From Saprospiraceae bacterium (lineage in GTDB: Bacteria > Bacteroidota > Bacteroidia > Bacteroidales > JAIPBB01): DNA of 25,108 bases. A program made the translations under genes and the position numbers. Under the pieces are notes generated by a model. That model ran no database searches. It saw only the letters and a list, made by a program, of their open reading frames with translations, and had not been told where the DNA came from. Shown piece by piece: positions 7,497 to 15,014 of this stretch; position 1 is the first letter of the stretch, and the number at the start of each line of letters is the position of its first letter. The stretch covers positions 1 through 25,108 of the forward strand of contig JAIPBB010000027.1 in NCBI GenBank assembly GCA_021739805.1. The letters run 5' to 3'.

Positions 7497-8283
7497 TCTT
7501 TGATTTTTTTTCTTTTGCAAACAATCTTAATAATATGAAGAAAATCAGGCAAACAACAATAAAAACAACAGAAACAGGTCGGGCATAATTTAAACCAAAT
7601 GCTCCAAAACGCTCATAAATTAGAACCGGAGTTACCATTGGATGATAAGCAACAATAATCACTGCACCAAATTCACTTAAACCACGTGCAAACATCATTA
7701 TCAAACCCGAAAGTATATTTTTCCAGGCTAATGGTAATGATATTGTAAAAAACACCCTAATTGGAGATGCTCCCAAATTCAATGCTGTTTTCTCCAATTT
7801 AACAGGAACATTTTCGAAACCATCACGAGCAGCATTAATAAGAAAAGGAATGCTTACAAATGCCATTGCCAAAGCAATTCCAATTGGGTGACCTACAAAA
7901 TCAAGTCCTACTGATGAAGCCAGTTTCCCTAAAACTGTATCACGTGAAATAAAACCAAGCACAGCAATACCGGCTGCCGAATGGGGAATTATAATAGGTA
8001 AATCAATTATTCCATTTACTATTCCCTTTAATTTAAAATTTGTTCTGGCTAAAAAATATGAAAGGGGAATTGCCCCAATTGCAAAAAACAATGTTGCTAA
8101 AAACGAAACCTTTAAACTTAACCAAATACTATTTTGAACCTCAGTATCTTTTGAAGTTTCAAACAACTGATTTGGTGTAGTTGCTAAAAACATGCTTAGC
8201 AGAGGACTAATAATAAAAAGTAATACTAGTCCTCCAAGAATTAAAATAATAATATCAAAACTTCTAAGCTTGCTTTTATACAT
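7489..8283 (-). CDS. wtpB: WtpB/ModB-like tungstate/molybdate ABC transporter permease
   Basis: The protein has 264 residues and is an inner-membrane permease of the ModB/WtpB/CysT type. Hydrophobic helices lie near 9-31, 52-78, 86-112, 131-150, 185-207 and 230-255. The conserved cytoplasmic EAA loop that contacts the ATPase is at about 163-184 (LEKTALNLGASPIRVFFTIS, then LP), and the typical ARGLSEFGA segment follows at 199-207. It also shows the family's LPIIIPHSAAGIAVLG segment (95-110), normally 'lP.vlPp.vaGi.LL'. It starts 2 bp after the double-domain lipoprotein gene and overlaps the ATPase gene by 8 bp (ATGCTTAA), so it is transcribed and probably translated together with them. No missing residue noted. 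Confidence 0.9.
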   Translation of the reverse strand: MYKSKLRSFDIIILILGGLVLLFIISPLLSMFLATTPNQLFETSKDTEVQNSIWLSLKVSFLATLFFAIGAIPLSYFLARTNFKLKGIVNGIIDLPIIIPHSAAGIAVLGFISRDTVLGKLASSVGLDFVGHPIGIALAMAFVSIPFLINAARDGFENVPVKLEKTALNLGASPIRVFFTISLPLAWKNILSGLIMMFARGLSEFGAVIIVAYHPMVTPVLIYERFGAFGLNYARPVSVVFIVVCLIFFILLRLFAKEKKSKNA

Positions 8284-8285
8284 AA

Positions 8286-9359
8286 CTATTTTTCGTTGGC
8301 AGAAAAATATATTTCAGTGATTCCTTTAATTGCTCTATCTGAAAAGAAATCGCAAGCAGGAAACAATTTAAAAATACCATTATTTTTTGTTTTTGGGCGG
8401 CATAATAATAAAATTTCTGATTGGTCATTCCTGTTCATAAGCTCGCTAAAACTAAAAACTGCTCTATATCCATCTTTTGCGACAACTAAAAATATTCCTT
8501 CCTGCATATTTTTTTTGTTAGACTGAATGTATTTTGCTAAAATTTCTTTAAGTAAAACTCCTGTAAAAGGCTGAGTAGAATGTATCCCTCTTCCACGTCC
8601 GTAAAAAATTGAGTTGAACTTTTGAAGCTGCATGCCTTCAGGATATTCGGTTAAAGTTTCTGCTAAAGTATTCTCGTTATAAACATCAATTTTTTCTGAG
8701 TAAAGTGGTTTTAATCCCTTAACAGTTTCAAATGATTTTGGATATGATTTTATTACAATTTTTTTCGGATTGGAAATGTTTCTTTCTGTTATTAAATCAC
8801 TTGCAACAATCAATTTACTTTCTTCGGTTAAAGGCCACAAATCCTTTGATTTAGTTGGTACGATTCGCATTACTCTGTTTGCAATTATTATTTCGTTCAA
8901 ATGATTTGGATAATAAATTTCACCCCAACTAATATTTACTTTTTCGCCTTTATCATTTTCTACCTGAACATACATATCAATAATTCTATTAAACTCGTCA
9001 AAATTCTTTTTCTTAAGTTTAATATTATTTAAGATATCATAAAGTGAATATCCTTCATAGCGATAAGCACCAACAAATTTGTCTGCCGAATCCGACAAAA
9101 GAGTTTCTTTAACAATAACATTTCTGGGAGTAAGTTTTGAAAAATCGACAACTCCCGGGTTTTCAATTTCCCCTTCAATACTAATCTCATTGAGTGGAAT
9201 TTCGTAGGATTCAACATCATCATAAAAATCATTAGTTGCGTCATTAGTATCAACTGTTGCTAATGGCAAATTTGTATTTTCTTCAATTTTTTCGGATTTA
9301 TCCACACTACAAGCTGTAATTAGTAATCCAAATAAAGCAATAAATGTTACTTTTTTCAT
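8286..9359 (-). CDS. Lipoprotein with two molybdopterin-oxidoreductase-like domains, no metal-ligand cysteine
   Basis: The protein has 357 residues. A lipobox (LLITAC, lipid Cys17) makes it a lipoprotein. After a ~30-residue acidic linker, residues ~52-195 resemble the sulfite-oxidase-type molybdopterin-binding fold (PF00174-like): ISIEGEIENPGVVDFSKL, YRYEGYSLYDIL, then MYVQVENDKGEKVNISWGEI and NPKKIVIKSY. Residues ~205-353 look like a second copy: FTGVLLKEIL, VVAKDGYRAVFSFSELM, FPACDFFSDRAIKGITEIYF. Catalytic members bind Mo through a cysteine ahead of the 'GvpL.dlL' helix. Neither copy has a Cys there; the only cysteines are 17, 310 and 326. It may bind a pterin, metal complex or oxyanion rather than catalyse. 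Its position between wtpA and wtpB with 2-bp gaps on both sides ties it to uptake. Domain assignment is by motif reading, moderately sure; the function is inference. Confidence 0.75.
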   Translation of the reverse strand: MKKVTFIALFGLLITACSVDKSEKIEENTNLPLATVDTNDATNDFYDDVESYEIPLNEISIEGEIENPGVVDFSKLTPRNVIVKETLLSDSADKFVGAYRYEGYSLYDILNNIKLKKKNFDEFNRIIDMYVQVENDKGEKVNISWGEIYYPNHLNEIIIANRVMRIVPTKSKDLWPLTEESKLIVASDLITERNISNPKKIVIKSYPKSFETVKGLKPLYSEKIDVYNENTLAETLTEYPEGMQLQKFNSIFYGRGRGIHSTQPFTGVLLKEILAKYIQSNKKNMQEGIFLVVAKDGYRAVFSFSELMNRNDQSEILLLCRPKTKNNGIFKLFPACDFFSDRAIKGITEIYFSANEK

Positions 9360-9361
9360 AA

Positions 9362-10321
9362 TTAATTTGGTTTTGAATATTGTTTAAGTTTTTTAGGAAT
9401 TTCATTATAAGTTTCAGAATATGACGGAACTATTGATGGTTGTCCGTTTTCTTCCATAATTTTTACACCACCATTTTTTGATAAAACAAAATCGACAAAT
9501 TCAATGGCAAGTTCTTTATTTGGGGCATTTTTTAAAACAGTTATACCATAAACCATTGCTTGTCCGGTTTTTACAATTAAAGCCCCTGGTTCTTTTCCTG
9601 TAATTTCAACTTTTGCATTTTCATAAAATACTTTTAATTCCGGTTTTTTTAGATTAATAGTATCCGGAAGAATAATATATTTTAAATCATGCTGCTCTGC
9701 AACAGACCTATATAAAAACACATAATCAATAGTGTGAGTTTCCAACAATGATAGCAAATCAACTTCCTTCGGACGGAGGTATTTTGTGTCTTTGGCTAAA
9801 ATTTCTCCTGATAATCCGGGTTTATTATAGAATTTTTCTGCAAGTTGAGTAACTAAAACAGCCCTATAACCACATGGATCGGAATTTGGGTCAGAACGAC
9901 CAAAAATCACATCATCTTTTAAAAGTATTACATGCCAGTTTTCAGAGTTTATTTCATTGGAATATTTTGAAGCATCGTTAAAAACAATTGCCATTTCATT
10001 TGTTGCAAATTTAATATTCCAGCTCGCATAATCAGGGATTAATAATTCATCAATTATGCTGAAATCGGCAGATGCCATTATATCACAATCCTTTTTTAGT
10101 TCTGTGATTTTTCTTGCACAATTTACACTGCCTGCTGGTTCAAGTAAAATCTCAACACCTGGATTTTTCTTTTCAAAGGCATCTTTCATTTGTTTAAAAG
10201 GAACCGACAAGCTTCCGGCATGAAAAATAATTATCTTTTCTTTTTCAGATGTATTATTACCACAGGCTGAAAAAATCAGGAGTATTAAAACAAACTTTAT
10301 TAAAACTATAAATTGTCTCAT
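9362..10321 (-). CDS. wtpA: WtpA-like tungstate/molybdate-binding lipoprotein
   Basis: The protein has 319 residues with lipobox IFSAC (Cys20), so it should be anchored by lipid in the periplasm as the binding component of the ABC importer. It follows the WtpA pattern closely: FHAGSLSVPF (33-42), EPAGSVNCARKITEL (61-75), DIMASADFSIID (80-91), PDYASWNIKFATNEMAIVF (96-114), FGRSDPNSDPCGYRA (140-154) and FLYRSVAEQHDLKYI (202-216). In archaeal WtpA/ModA proteins tungstate or molybdate is held with two carboxylates in octahedral geometry. Asp144 or Asp148 in the SDPNSDPCG segment and Glu209 in SVAEQ are the likely counterparts. It sits 2 bp after the TonB receptor gene and 2 bp before the double-domain lipoprotein gene. 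Family call is strong. Substrate is tungstate and/or molybdate and cannot be settled from sequence. Confidence 0.93.
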   Translation of the reverse strand: MRQFIVLIKFVLILLIFSACGNNTSEKEKIIIFHAGSLSVPFKQMKDAFEKKNPGVEILLEPAGSVNCARKITELKKDCDIMASADFSIIDELLIPDYASWNIKFATNEMAIVFNDASKYSNEINSENWHVILLKDDVIFGRSDPNSDPCGYRAVLVTQLAEKFYNKPGLSGEILAKDTKYLRPKEVDLLSLLETHTIDYVFLYRSVAEQHDLKYIILPDTINLKKPELKVFYENAKVEITGKEPGALIVKTGQAMVYGITVLKNAPNKELAIEFVDFVLSKNGGVKIMEENGQPSIVPSYSETYNEIPKKLKQYSKPN

Positions 10322-10323
10322 AA

Positions 10324-12684
10324 TTAAAACCTAAAAGTTAATTGCCCTGTAATTGTCCTGCCTGGGCATCGTTGTAATTTATTATTTACATATATCTTAT
10401 CAAAGATATTATTAATACTAACTGACATAGAAAAACCTTTAAACAACTCATGTTGAAGTTTAATATTAAAAATTGTGTACGATGGAAATTTATCTGTAAG
10501 CAGATATTCTTCATCAACTTCATTTAAATCATTAACCCACCTTGAACCAATATACTTTCCAGACAAACCAACATTTAGTATTTTATTTTTCCAGAATAAG
10601 CCTGCAACAAATTTGTGAACAGGAATATTTGTCAAGTATTTATTGCTTAAATCTTCATCGACTTTCGAATTGTTGGTTTTATGTTCTTTTATTTGAGATA
10701 TATTATAAGTGTAATTAAAATAAGTAGTTAAAGAATTTTTTAACGGGTATTCAATATCAGTTTCAATACCGTAAATATTGACTTTACTTATGTTATCAAT
10801 AGTATAAATTGGTGAAATTTTATAACCCATATTAACCGAATCGCCTGTACTTATCAGGTACATAAAATTTTTACCAATTGAATAATAAACCGAATGTTTT
10901 ATAGATAATTTCTTGAAAACAGTATAATCAACTCCAATTTCAAAATTATCAATAATTTCAGGTTTTAGATTTGGATTTGCTAATTTAAAGCTTCCATATG
11001 ATTTCGAAGTTCTACATAAATCGTCTAGCAAAGGAGCTTTAAACCCTTTTCCATAAGCCAAATAAACTCTAGTTCGTTCATTAAATCTTTTTTGTGCAGA
11101 TAACTTAGGACTAATTTGACTCCAATAATGTGGATTTAATACAGTATCCTGGTAATCTGTCATAAATTCAATGGAATATGATGGATATTCTACAGAAAAT
11201 AAGGCATTATTAAAATCAGCAAAATCGTATCTTAAACCTATATTTAGCTGAATGTTTTTTGATTTAAAATCAATTTCATCCTGAATATAAACTGAATAAA
11301 GATTCATTTCTCCTTCATTGCTTATTAAATCAGTTGAAGTGTAATAAGTGTCTGTTGCGTCAACACTGCCTTGCTTAAACATAGTGCCAGAGCTAAACTT
11401 ATGTTGATTTTTCACCAATGAAAAGTCGATGTTTGCACCTTTATCTTGTCGTTTCGAATCAACATCATAAAACATATATTCTCCTTCTTTCATGTATTCG
11501 TAAACTCTCTGGTAGTTTTCGTTCAAATAAAAAACATCAGATTTAATATTAAAGTTTTTATGGTCGTATTTGTATTTCAAAACTGAAAACCAGGTGTCGT
11601 GTTCCGAATATGCTCCAAAATCATCAAAAACATGAATTCCATTTCCTCTCTTATCATCGAAATAATTAGCAAAAAACTCGAAATTATGCTTGTTGTTTAA
11701 ATTATATCCCAATATTACATTGGAATTAATTTCATTCAAAAAGACTGGAACTATAATACTATCGTCAACTTCAATATATTCTTCAAGTTCAGTTATATAG
11801 CCATCACTCTTTTTCATAGTCCCCATAATACCCCAGTAAAAACTATTGTCTGAAACAGTTTTTGAAACACCTGACAAATTCAATGAACCGGCTAAAGTAT
11901 TATAGGTACTGTATTCAGTTTGCACAATACCGGAGAATTTTTTTGTAGGTTTTTTTGTAATGATATCAATAACACCGCCCATAGCATTACTTCCATACTT
12001 TGCCGAGCCCGGACCCTTTATTATTTTTATTGCTTCAATATTTTCTTTACTGATAATATTCCAATTTACACTTCCCCCATCGGATTTATTAATAGGAATA
12101 CCATCAATTAGAACCAAAGTTCGTGACTGGTCGTCTCCACTAATTCCACGCAATGAAACTACAGCACTACTTGCATAAACTCCAAGCGTATTTTCAACAT
12201 TCACACCAGAGATATTGCCTAAAATTTCAGTCATGCTTAGTTCTGAACTATTTTTAATGTTTTCTACAGTAATAATATTAATTCGGGCAGGAATTTTTTG
12301 TAATTCTTCATACTTATAGGTTGTGACTGTAACTCCATCCAAATCATAAATCTTCCTTTTTAGTTTAATATTTATCAACTGATTTTCACCTTTTATTACA
12401 ATTTGTTTTTCTTGTGGTAAATATCCTATACAGGAAAAATGAATCGTATAATTACCATCCCGTAAATTTGATATTGAAAACTCACCTTTTTTATTTGTTA
12501 CATCGCCTGTATTAAGTGTTTTCACATAAACATTCACATTATTTAGTGGAGTATTGCTTACTGAATCAGTAATTACACCATTTATCTCCCAGGTGTTTTG
12601 TGCAAATAAAAAACCGTGGGATAGCACTAATAATAGTATGAATATTCTGGTCAATTTTATTGTGTTTAAAATAAGAATTAACAA
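10324..12684 (-). CDS. TonB-dependent outer-membrane receptor at the head of the tungstate/molybdate import unit
   Basis: About 786 residues. There is no ATG at the N-terminus and an in-frame stop lies at 12723-12721, so the start is non-ATG: TTG at 12684, or TTG at 12654 directly before the signal peptide (LTRIFILLLVLSHGFLFA). Domains: signal to ~28; carboxypeptidase-regulatory-like domain ~33-110 (ITDSVSNTPLNNVNVYVKT, GEFSISNLRDGNYTIHFSCIGY); TonB-box-like DLDGVTVTT 114-122; plug ~125-247 (VLIDGIPIN; GPGSAKYGSNAMGGVIDIIT); 22-strand-type barrel to the end, with LAYGKGFKAPLLDDLCR and a terminal LTFRF. Such receptors import substrates too large or scarce for porins using TonB/ExbBD energy. 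There is no SusD partner, and the layout is like siderophore or cobalamin receptors. Since wtpA starts 2 bp downstream, I infer it takes up a tungsten or molybdenum species, perhaps a chelate. Confidence 0.93.
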   Translation of the reverse strand: MLILILNTIKLTRIFILLLVLSHGFLFAQNTWEINGVITDSVSNTPLNNVNVYVKTLNTGDVTNKKGEFSISNLRDGNYTIHFSCIGYLPQEKQIVIKGENQLINIKLKRKIYDLDGVTVTTYKYEELQKIPARINIITVENIKNSSELSMTEILGNISGVNVENTLGVYASSAVVSLRGISGDDQSRTLVLIDGIPINKSDGGSVNWNIISKENIEAIKIIKGPGSAKYGSNAMGGVIDIITKKPTKKFSGIVQTEYSTYNTLAGSLNLSGVSKTVSDNSFYWGIMGTMKKSDGYITELEEYIEVDDSIIVPVFLNEINSNVILGYNLNNKHNFEFFANYFDDKRGNGIHVFDDFGAYSEHDTWFSVLKYKYDHKNFNIKSDVFYLNENYQRVYEYMKEGEYMFYDVDSKRQDKGANIDFSLVKNQHKFSSGTMFKQGSVDATDTYYTSTDLISNEGEMNLYSVYIQDEIDFKSKNIQLNIGLRYDFADFNNALFSVEYPSYSIEFMTDYQDTVLNPHYWSQISPKLSAQKRFNERTRVYLAYGKGFKAPLLDDLCRTSKSYGSFKLANPNLKPEIIDNFEIGVDYTVFKKLSIKHSVYYSIGKNFMYLISTGDSVNMGYKISPIYTIDNISKVNIYGIETDIEYPLKNSLTTYFNYTYNISQIKEHKTNNSKVDEDLSNKYLTNIPVHKFVAGLFWKNKILNVGLSGKYIGSRWVNDLNEVDEEYLLTDKFPSYTIFNIKLQHELFKGFSMSVSINNIFDKIYVNNKLQRCPGRTITGQLTFRF

Positions 12685-12694
12685 ATAACTAATA

Positions 12695-12735
12695 TTAAGG
12701 GAATCCCTTAATAATTTACATTAAAAGATTCCCCT
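12695..12735. promoter_or_regulatory. Composite inverted repeat upstream of the TonB receptor (operator, attenuator or terminator)
   Basis: In the 80-bp gap between the T9SS protein gene and the receptor gene, TTAAGGGAATCCCTTAA (12695-12711) is a perfect palindrome apart from its central base. Overlapping it is a larger inverted repeat: GGGAATC (12699-12705) with GATTCCC (12727-12733), and inside them TTAAT (12708-12712) with ATTAA (12720-12724), leaving a 7-nt loop. The two foldings share the same GGGAATC arm and cannot form together. On the minus strand the larger stem is followed by only moderately U-rich sequence. It may be a terminator for the two upstream genes, an attenuator, or a binding site for a dimeric regulator of the transport genes. 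Confidence 0.6.
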
Positions 12736-12764
12736 ATTAACTTTAAATAAATATTAAAAAAATC

Positions 12765-13649
12765 CTACTGAACAATTATCTTATTAATATGTGGCAAGGA
12801 AAAGTCTGACAACATTGTATGAATCATATAAATACCTGGCTTTAAGCCTTCAGTATCTATTTTAGTGAAATTTTCCGGCATTTCAATTTGCTTAACTACT
12901 TTACCTTCAATAGTGAAAATTGTAATTGATTGAACTTTTTCAGAACTTTCAATATTGATATAATCATATGCAGGGTTTGGATATGCATTTAGAATGCTTG
13001 AATAAATTATTCCTTCAACACCAGCAGCATAAGTTCCTGTGATTACTACATCATCAATTTTAGATGTTCCATCAGAAGCAACAATCGTTCCTGTAACACT
13101 AGTATCGGAAGTCATAATCCATCTAATGTAAATAGATTGGGAACCGGGGTTGTTAAATTCAGGAGGTAATGCCAATGAGTTTACAACTCCGGTAGTCCAA
13201 TCGTTTGCACAAATTACTACACCATTTGGAATATCCACCCAGGTATCTCCACTAAAACGACATTGTAATTTCCAATCTCTTGGACCTGGTTTACTTCCGC
13301 CCGAACGCTGTTTTGAAGATATTTTCAGATTTGTGTAGTCTTCAGCTTTAAATTTAATTGACCATAATTTAGCATCTTTCCCATTATCCCAACCTTCGGC
13401 AGTTGCAGCATAATCCCCTGTGCTTAATCCATTTGTCATTGTAATAGTTCGAATAACCGTATTTGGCCATTCGGTTGTGTCCTCCGCAGAGATATACCTT
13501 CCTAAATTTGAAGATAAGCCAACATTTGGATAAATATCAACTGTGTCAATGCCTGTTGAAAAGTTCCATGCAGCAATGGTGTCATTTTGTGCATTTGCTC
13601 CAATACTTAAAGCACAAAATGTAATAATAATTAGTAATTGTTTTTTCAT
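12765..13649 (-). CDS. Secreted protein with T9SS type A C-terminal sorting domain
   Basis: The protein has 294 residues. A signal peptide (MKKQLLIIITFCALSIGANA) is followed by a beta-sandwich-like region, ~24-206, with the pattern seen in Bacteroidota jelly-roll modules (WSIKFKAEDYTNLKISSKQR, GPRDWKLQCRFSGDTWVDIP, IYIRWIMTSDTS, SKIDDVVITGTY). The C-terminal ~75 residues are a Por-secretion sorting domain: AYPNPAYDYINIES (222-235), IEGKVVKQIEM and LKPGIYMIH, ending KIIVQ. Such domains send proteins through the type IX system to the cell surface or medium. No catalytic motif was seen, so binding or adhesion is more likely than enzymatic activity. It follows the lipoprotein gene by 27 bp and lies 80 bp before the TonB receptor on the same strand, so it may belong to the same uptake unit, although the inverted repeat between them could separate transcription. 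Confidence 0.88.
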   Translation of the reverse strand: MKKQLLIIITFCALSIGANAQNDTIAAWNFSTGIDTVDIYPNVGLSSNLGRYISAEDTTEWPNTVIRTITMTNGLSTGDYAATAEGWDNGKDAKLWSIKFKAEDYTNLKISSKQRSGGSKPGPRDWKLQCRFSGDTWVDIPNGVVICANDWTTGVVNSLALPPEFNNPGSQSIYIRWIMTSDTSVTGTIVASDGTSKIDDVVITGTYAAGVEGIIYSSILNAYPNPAYDYINIESSEKVQSITIFTIEGKVVKQIEMPENFTKIDTEGLKPGIYMIHTMLSDFSLPHINKIIVQ

Positions 13650-13676
13650 GTGTCTAAATTTTTGTTTTTAATTGAT

Positions 13677-14603
13677 TTATAATTGCATTTTGATTGAAAA
13701 TTCAATTTTGCCTGTATCAAATTCATCAGCATGAATAATTCTTAAAAGTCCCTTTTTACCTTTTGATGTTTGAAATGGAATAATTTTTCTGCTTGTTGCC
13801 CATTTAAATTTCTTTTTACCCCAAACATCATTGTATGAAACAATTAAAAGGCTATCATTATGACAGTTATCGAAATCTTCTGAAGATATTGGATTATTAT
13901 CAACACTTATATCCCATAAAGTAAAATTTCTCGTTGTCCAGCTTGGAATTGATGTGTAAAAACTGGCTGCCTCCGTACTATAGTTATCATACTCACCGGA
14001 AGATGAAAGAACGGGAGAAGGAAGATTATCATCAACAATATAGTAAGTTAAAACATCAATATCTTGTTGCATGATTTGTGCTGAATCTTCAAAGTAAACT
14101 TGCCCTGAGTTAAGACTGAGAAATTGTCCAAATTCAATATTTTTTTGATAACCCATTTTAATTGAAGGATAAAATAAAATGCCTCCAAATTGAGAATTCG
14201 GGTCTTTATAAACAGTTAATGATATTTCCGATGAAAGCCTGTTTTTATCCATCACAATAAATGTCCATTTTACTTCTTCTTCAATATTTTGATAAAAAAT
14301 TTTATCAATATCCAGCGACATTGAATATAAACCTGTGTCCATTATAACTGTATAGCTATTGTTAGGAAATACCTTTTTAATAACAAAATTGGTTATCTCA
14401 GTGCTTGAGCCTCTTGCTTGAATTCCAAATCTTAATGGAGCACCTATAGCAGCTGTATCATTATTTTGAGTGTATATAGAATTTATTTTGAAATTAATTG
14501 CAGGCGGTAATTTTCGTTCTTCTTCCTTTTTGCAGGAAACACTAAATATTAAAATTGAAACACAAATTAGAAGCTTGTTTATTTGGTTTATTGATAAATA
14601 CAT
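13677..14603 (-). CDS. Probable surface-exposed lipoprotein of unknown function
   Basis: The protein has 308 residues. The signal sequence ends in FSVSC (Cys24), followed directly by KKEEER. A lysine plus acidic run right after the lipid cysteine resembles the lipoprotein export signal that flips Bacteroidota lipoproteins to the cell surface. Residues ~35-135 look like an immunoglobulin-type beta domain (INFKINSIY … EISLTVYKD). Residues ~150-308 have the DIDVLTYYIVDD … SRKIIPFQTSKGKKGLLRI … GKIEFSIKMQL pattern common in uncharacterised Bacteroidota lipoproteins found near TonB receptors. No enzyme motif. It is the first gene of the leftward cluster, 27 bp before the T9SS protein gene, with a plausible promoter and inverted repeat in its upstream region. 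Role not known; a surface capture or accessory role for the downstream receptor is inference. Confidence 0.75.
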   Translation of the reverse strand: MYLSINQINKLLICVSILIFSVSCKKEEERKLPPAINFKINSIYTQNNDTAAIGAPLRFGIQARGSSTEITNFVIKKVFPNNSYTVIMDTGLYSMSLDIDKIFYQNIEEEVKWTFIVMDKNRLSSEISLTVYKDPNSQFGGILFYPSIKMGYQKNIEFGQFLSLNSGQVYFEDSAQIMQQDIDVLTYYIVDDNLPSPVLSSSGEYDNYSTEAASFYTSIPSWTTRNFTLWDISVDNNPISSEDFDNCHNDSLLIVSYNDVWGKKKFKWATSRKIIPFQTSKGKKGLLRIIHADEFDTGKIEFSIKMQL

Positions 14604-14675
14604 TTTAACAATTTAAAAAAGATTTCTGCCTTACTATTGCTTATGCTAAAAACTGGATATTATTAATTTGATAAA

Positions 14676-14707
14676 TTCTCGATATGTTTAATATTGCATA
14701 TCGAGAA
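14676..14707. promoter_or_regulatory. 11-bp perfect inverted repeat in the divergent control region
   Basis: TTCTCGATATG (14676-14686) and CATATCGAGAA (14697-14707) are perfect complements separated by 10 nt. The right arm touches a TAnnTTTG-type -7 element for the leftward gene (14715-14708), so the repeat would lie over the transcription start and early leader. It could be the operator of a dimeric regulator, a leader hairpin, or a terminator for a small leftward ORF at 14967-14776. Confidence 0.65.
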
Positions 14708-14766
14708 CAAAAATATAAAATAATTTCAAATACAAAAATATTTTTTCAAGATAATTCAACAACAAA
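14708..14766 (-). promoter_or_regulatory. Candidate promoters for the leftward lipoprotein/T9SS genes
   Basis: The minus strand holds two full matches to the -7 element: TATTTTTG at 14740-14733, with TTTG/TTG at 14766-14760 (19-22 nt spacing), and TATTTTTG at 14715-14708, with TTTG at 14736-14733 (17 nt). Either would give a leader of about 100-125 nt before the ATG at 14603. On the plus strand, TAGATTTG (14890-14897) matches the -7 element in the direction of the giant gene but lacks a clear -33 element. Confidence 0.45.
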
Positions 14767-14775
14767 AAACTGTTC

Positions 14776-14967
14776 TTATTTTAATTTCAATAAATCAAGC
14801 AAAGAAATATATATCTCACAAGAAATTTCTCCTTCATTAATATCCAAAATATCAGTACTACTACTGAAAAAATCTTCTCTTTTTCCCAATAGATTTGCCA
14901 TAATAAATCTGTGATTATTCAATTTTTTTGAAATTATTGAAGATTTATGTATTTTTATGCTTTGCAT
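14776..14967 (-). CDS. Possible 63-residue small protein
   Basis: An ATG-started frame in the ~410-bp divergent spacer between the lipoprotein gene and the giant PKD gene. The product is mixed charged/hydrophobic with no signal or membrane segment; its C-terminal half (DILDINEGEISCEIYISLLD) reads like ordinary protein and the codons are like those of its neighbours. The 11-bp inverted repeat lies ~70 nt past its stop. Against it: no recognised family, short, in A+T-rich sequence where chance frames are common, and an opposing frame of similar length exists. Treat as a candidate only. Confidence 0.25.
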   Translation of the reverse strand: MQSIKIHKSSIISKKLNNHRFIMANLLGKREDFFSSSTDILDINEGEISCEIYISLLDLLKLK

Positions 14968-15014
14968 GAAAGTTGAAATTAACTTTTAATTTTATAATTT
15001 TTTAAACTGTGCCA

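Noticed and set aside
9362..10321. Reading the binding protein as a sulfate- or iron-binding protein
   Set aside because: The HAGSL, SADF, SDPNSDPCGYR and SVAEQ motifs match the WtpA pattern; sulfate and Fe3+ binding proteins lack this combination.
10324..12684. A SusC/SusD-type glycan uptake locus
   Set aside because: The receptor is ~786 residues, shorter than typical SusC (~1000), no SusD gene is adjacent and no glycoside hydrolase is present.
14684..14914. 76-residue plus-strand frame in the divergent spacer
   Set aside because: Low-complexity, Lys/Ser/Ile-rich, opposes the slightly better 14967-14776 frame and covers the inverted repeat and promoter elements.
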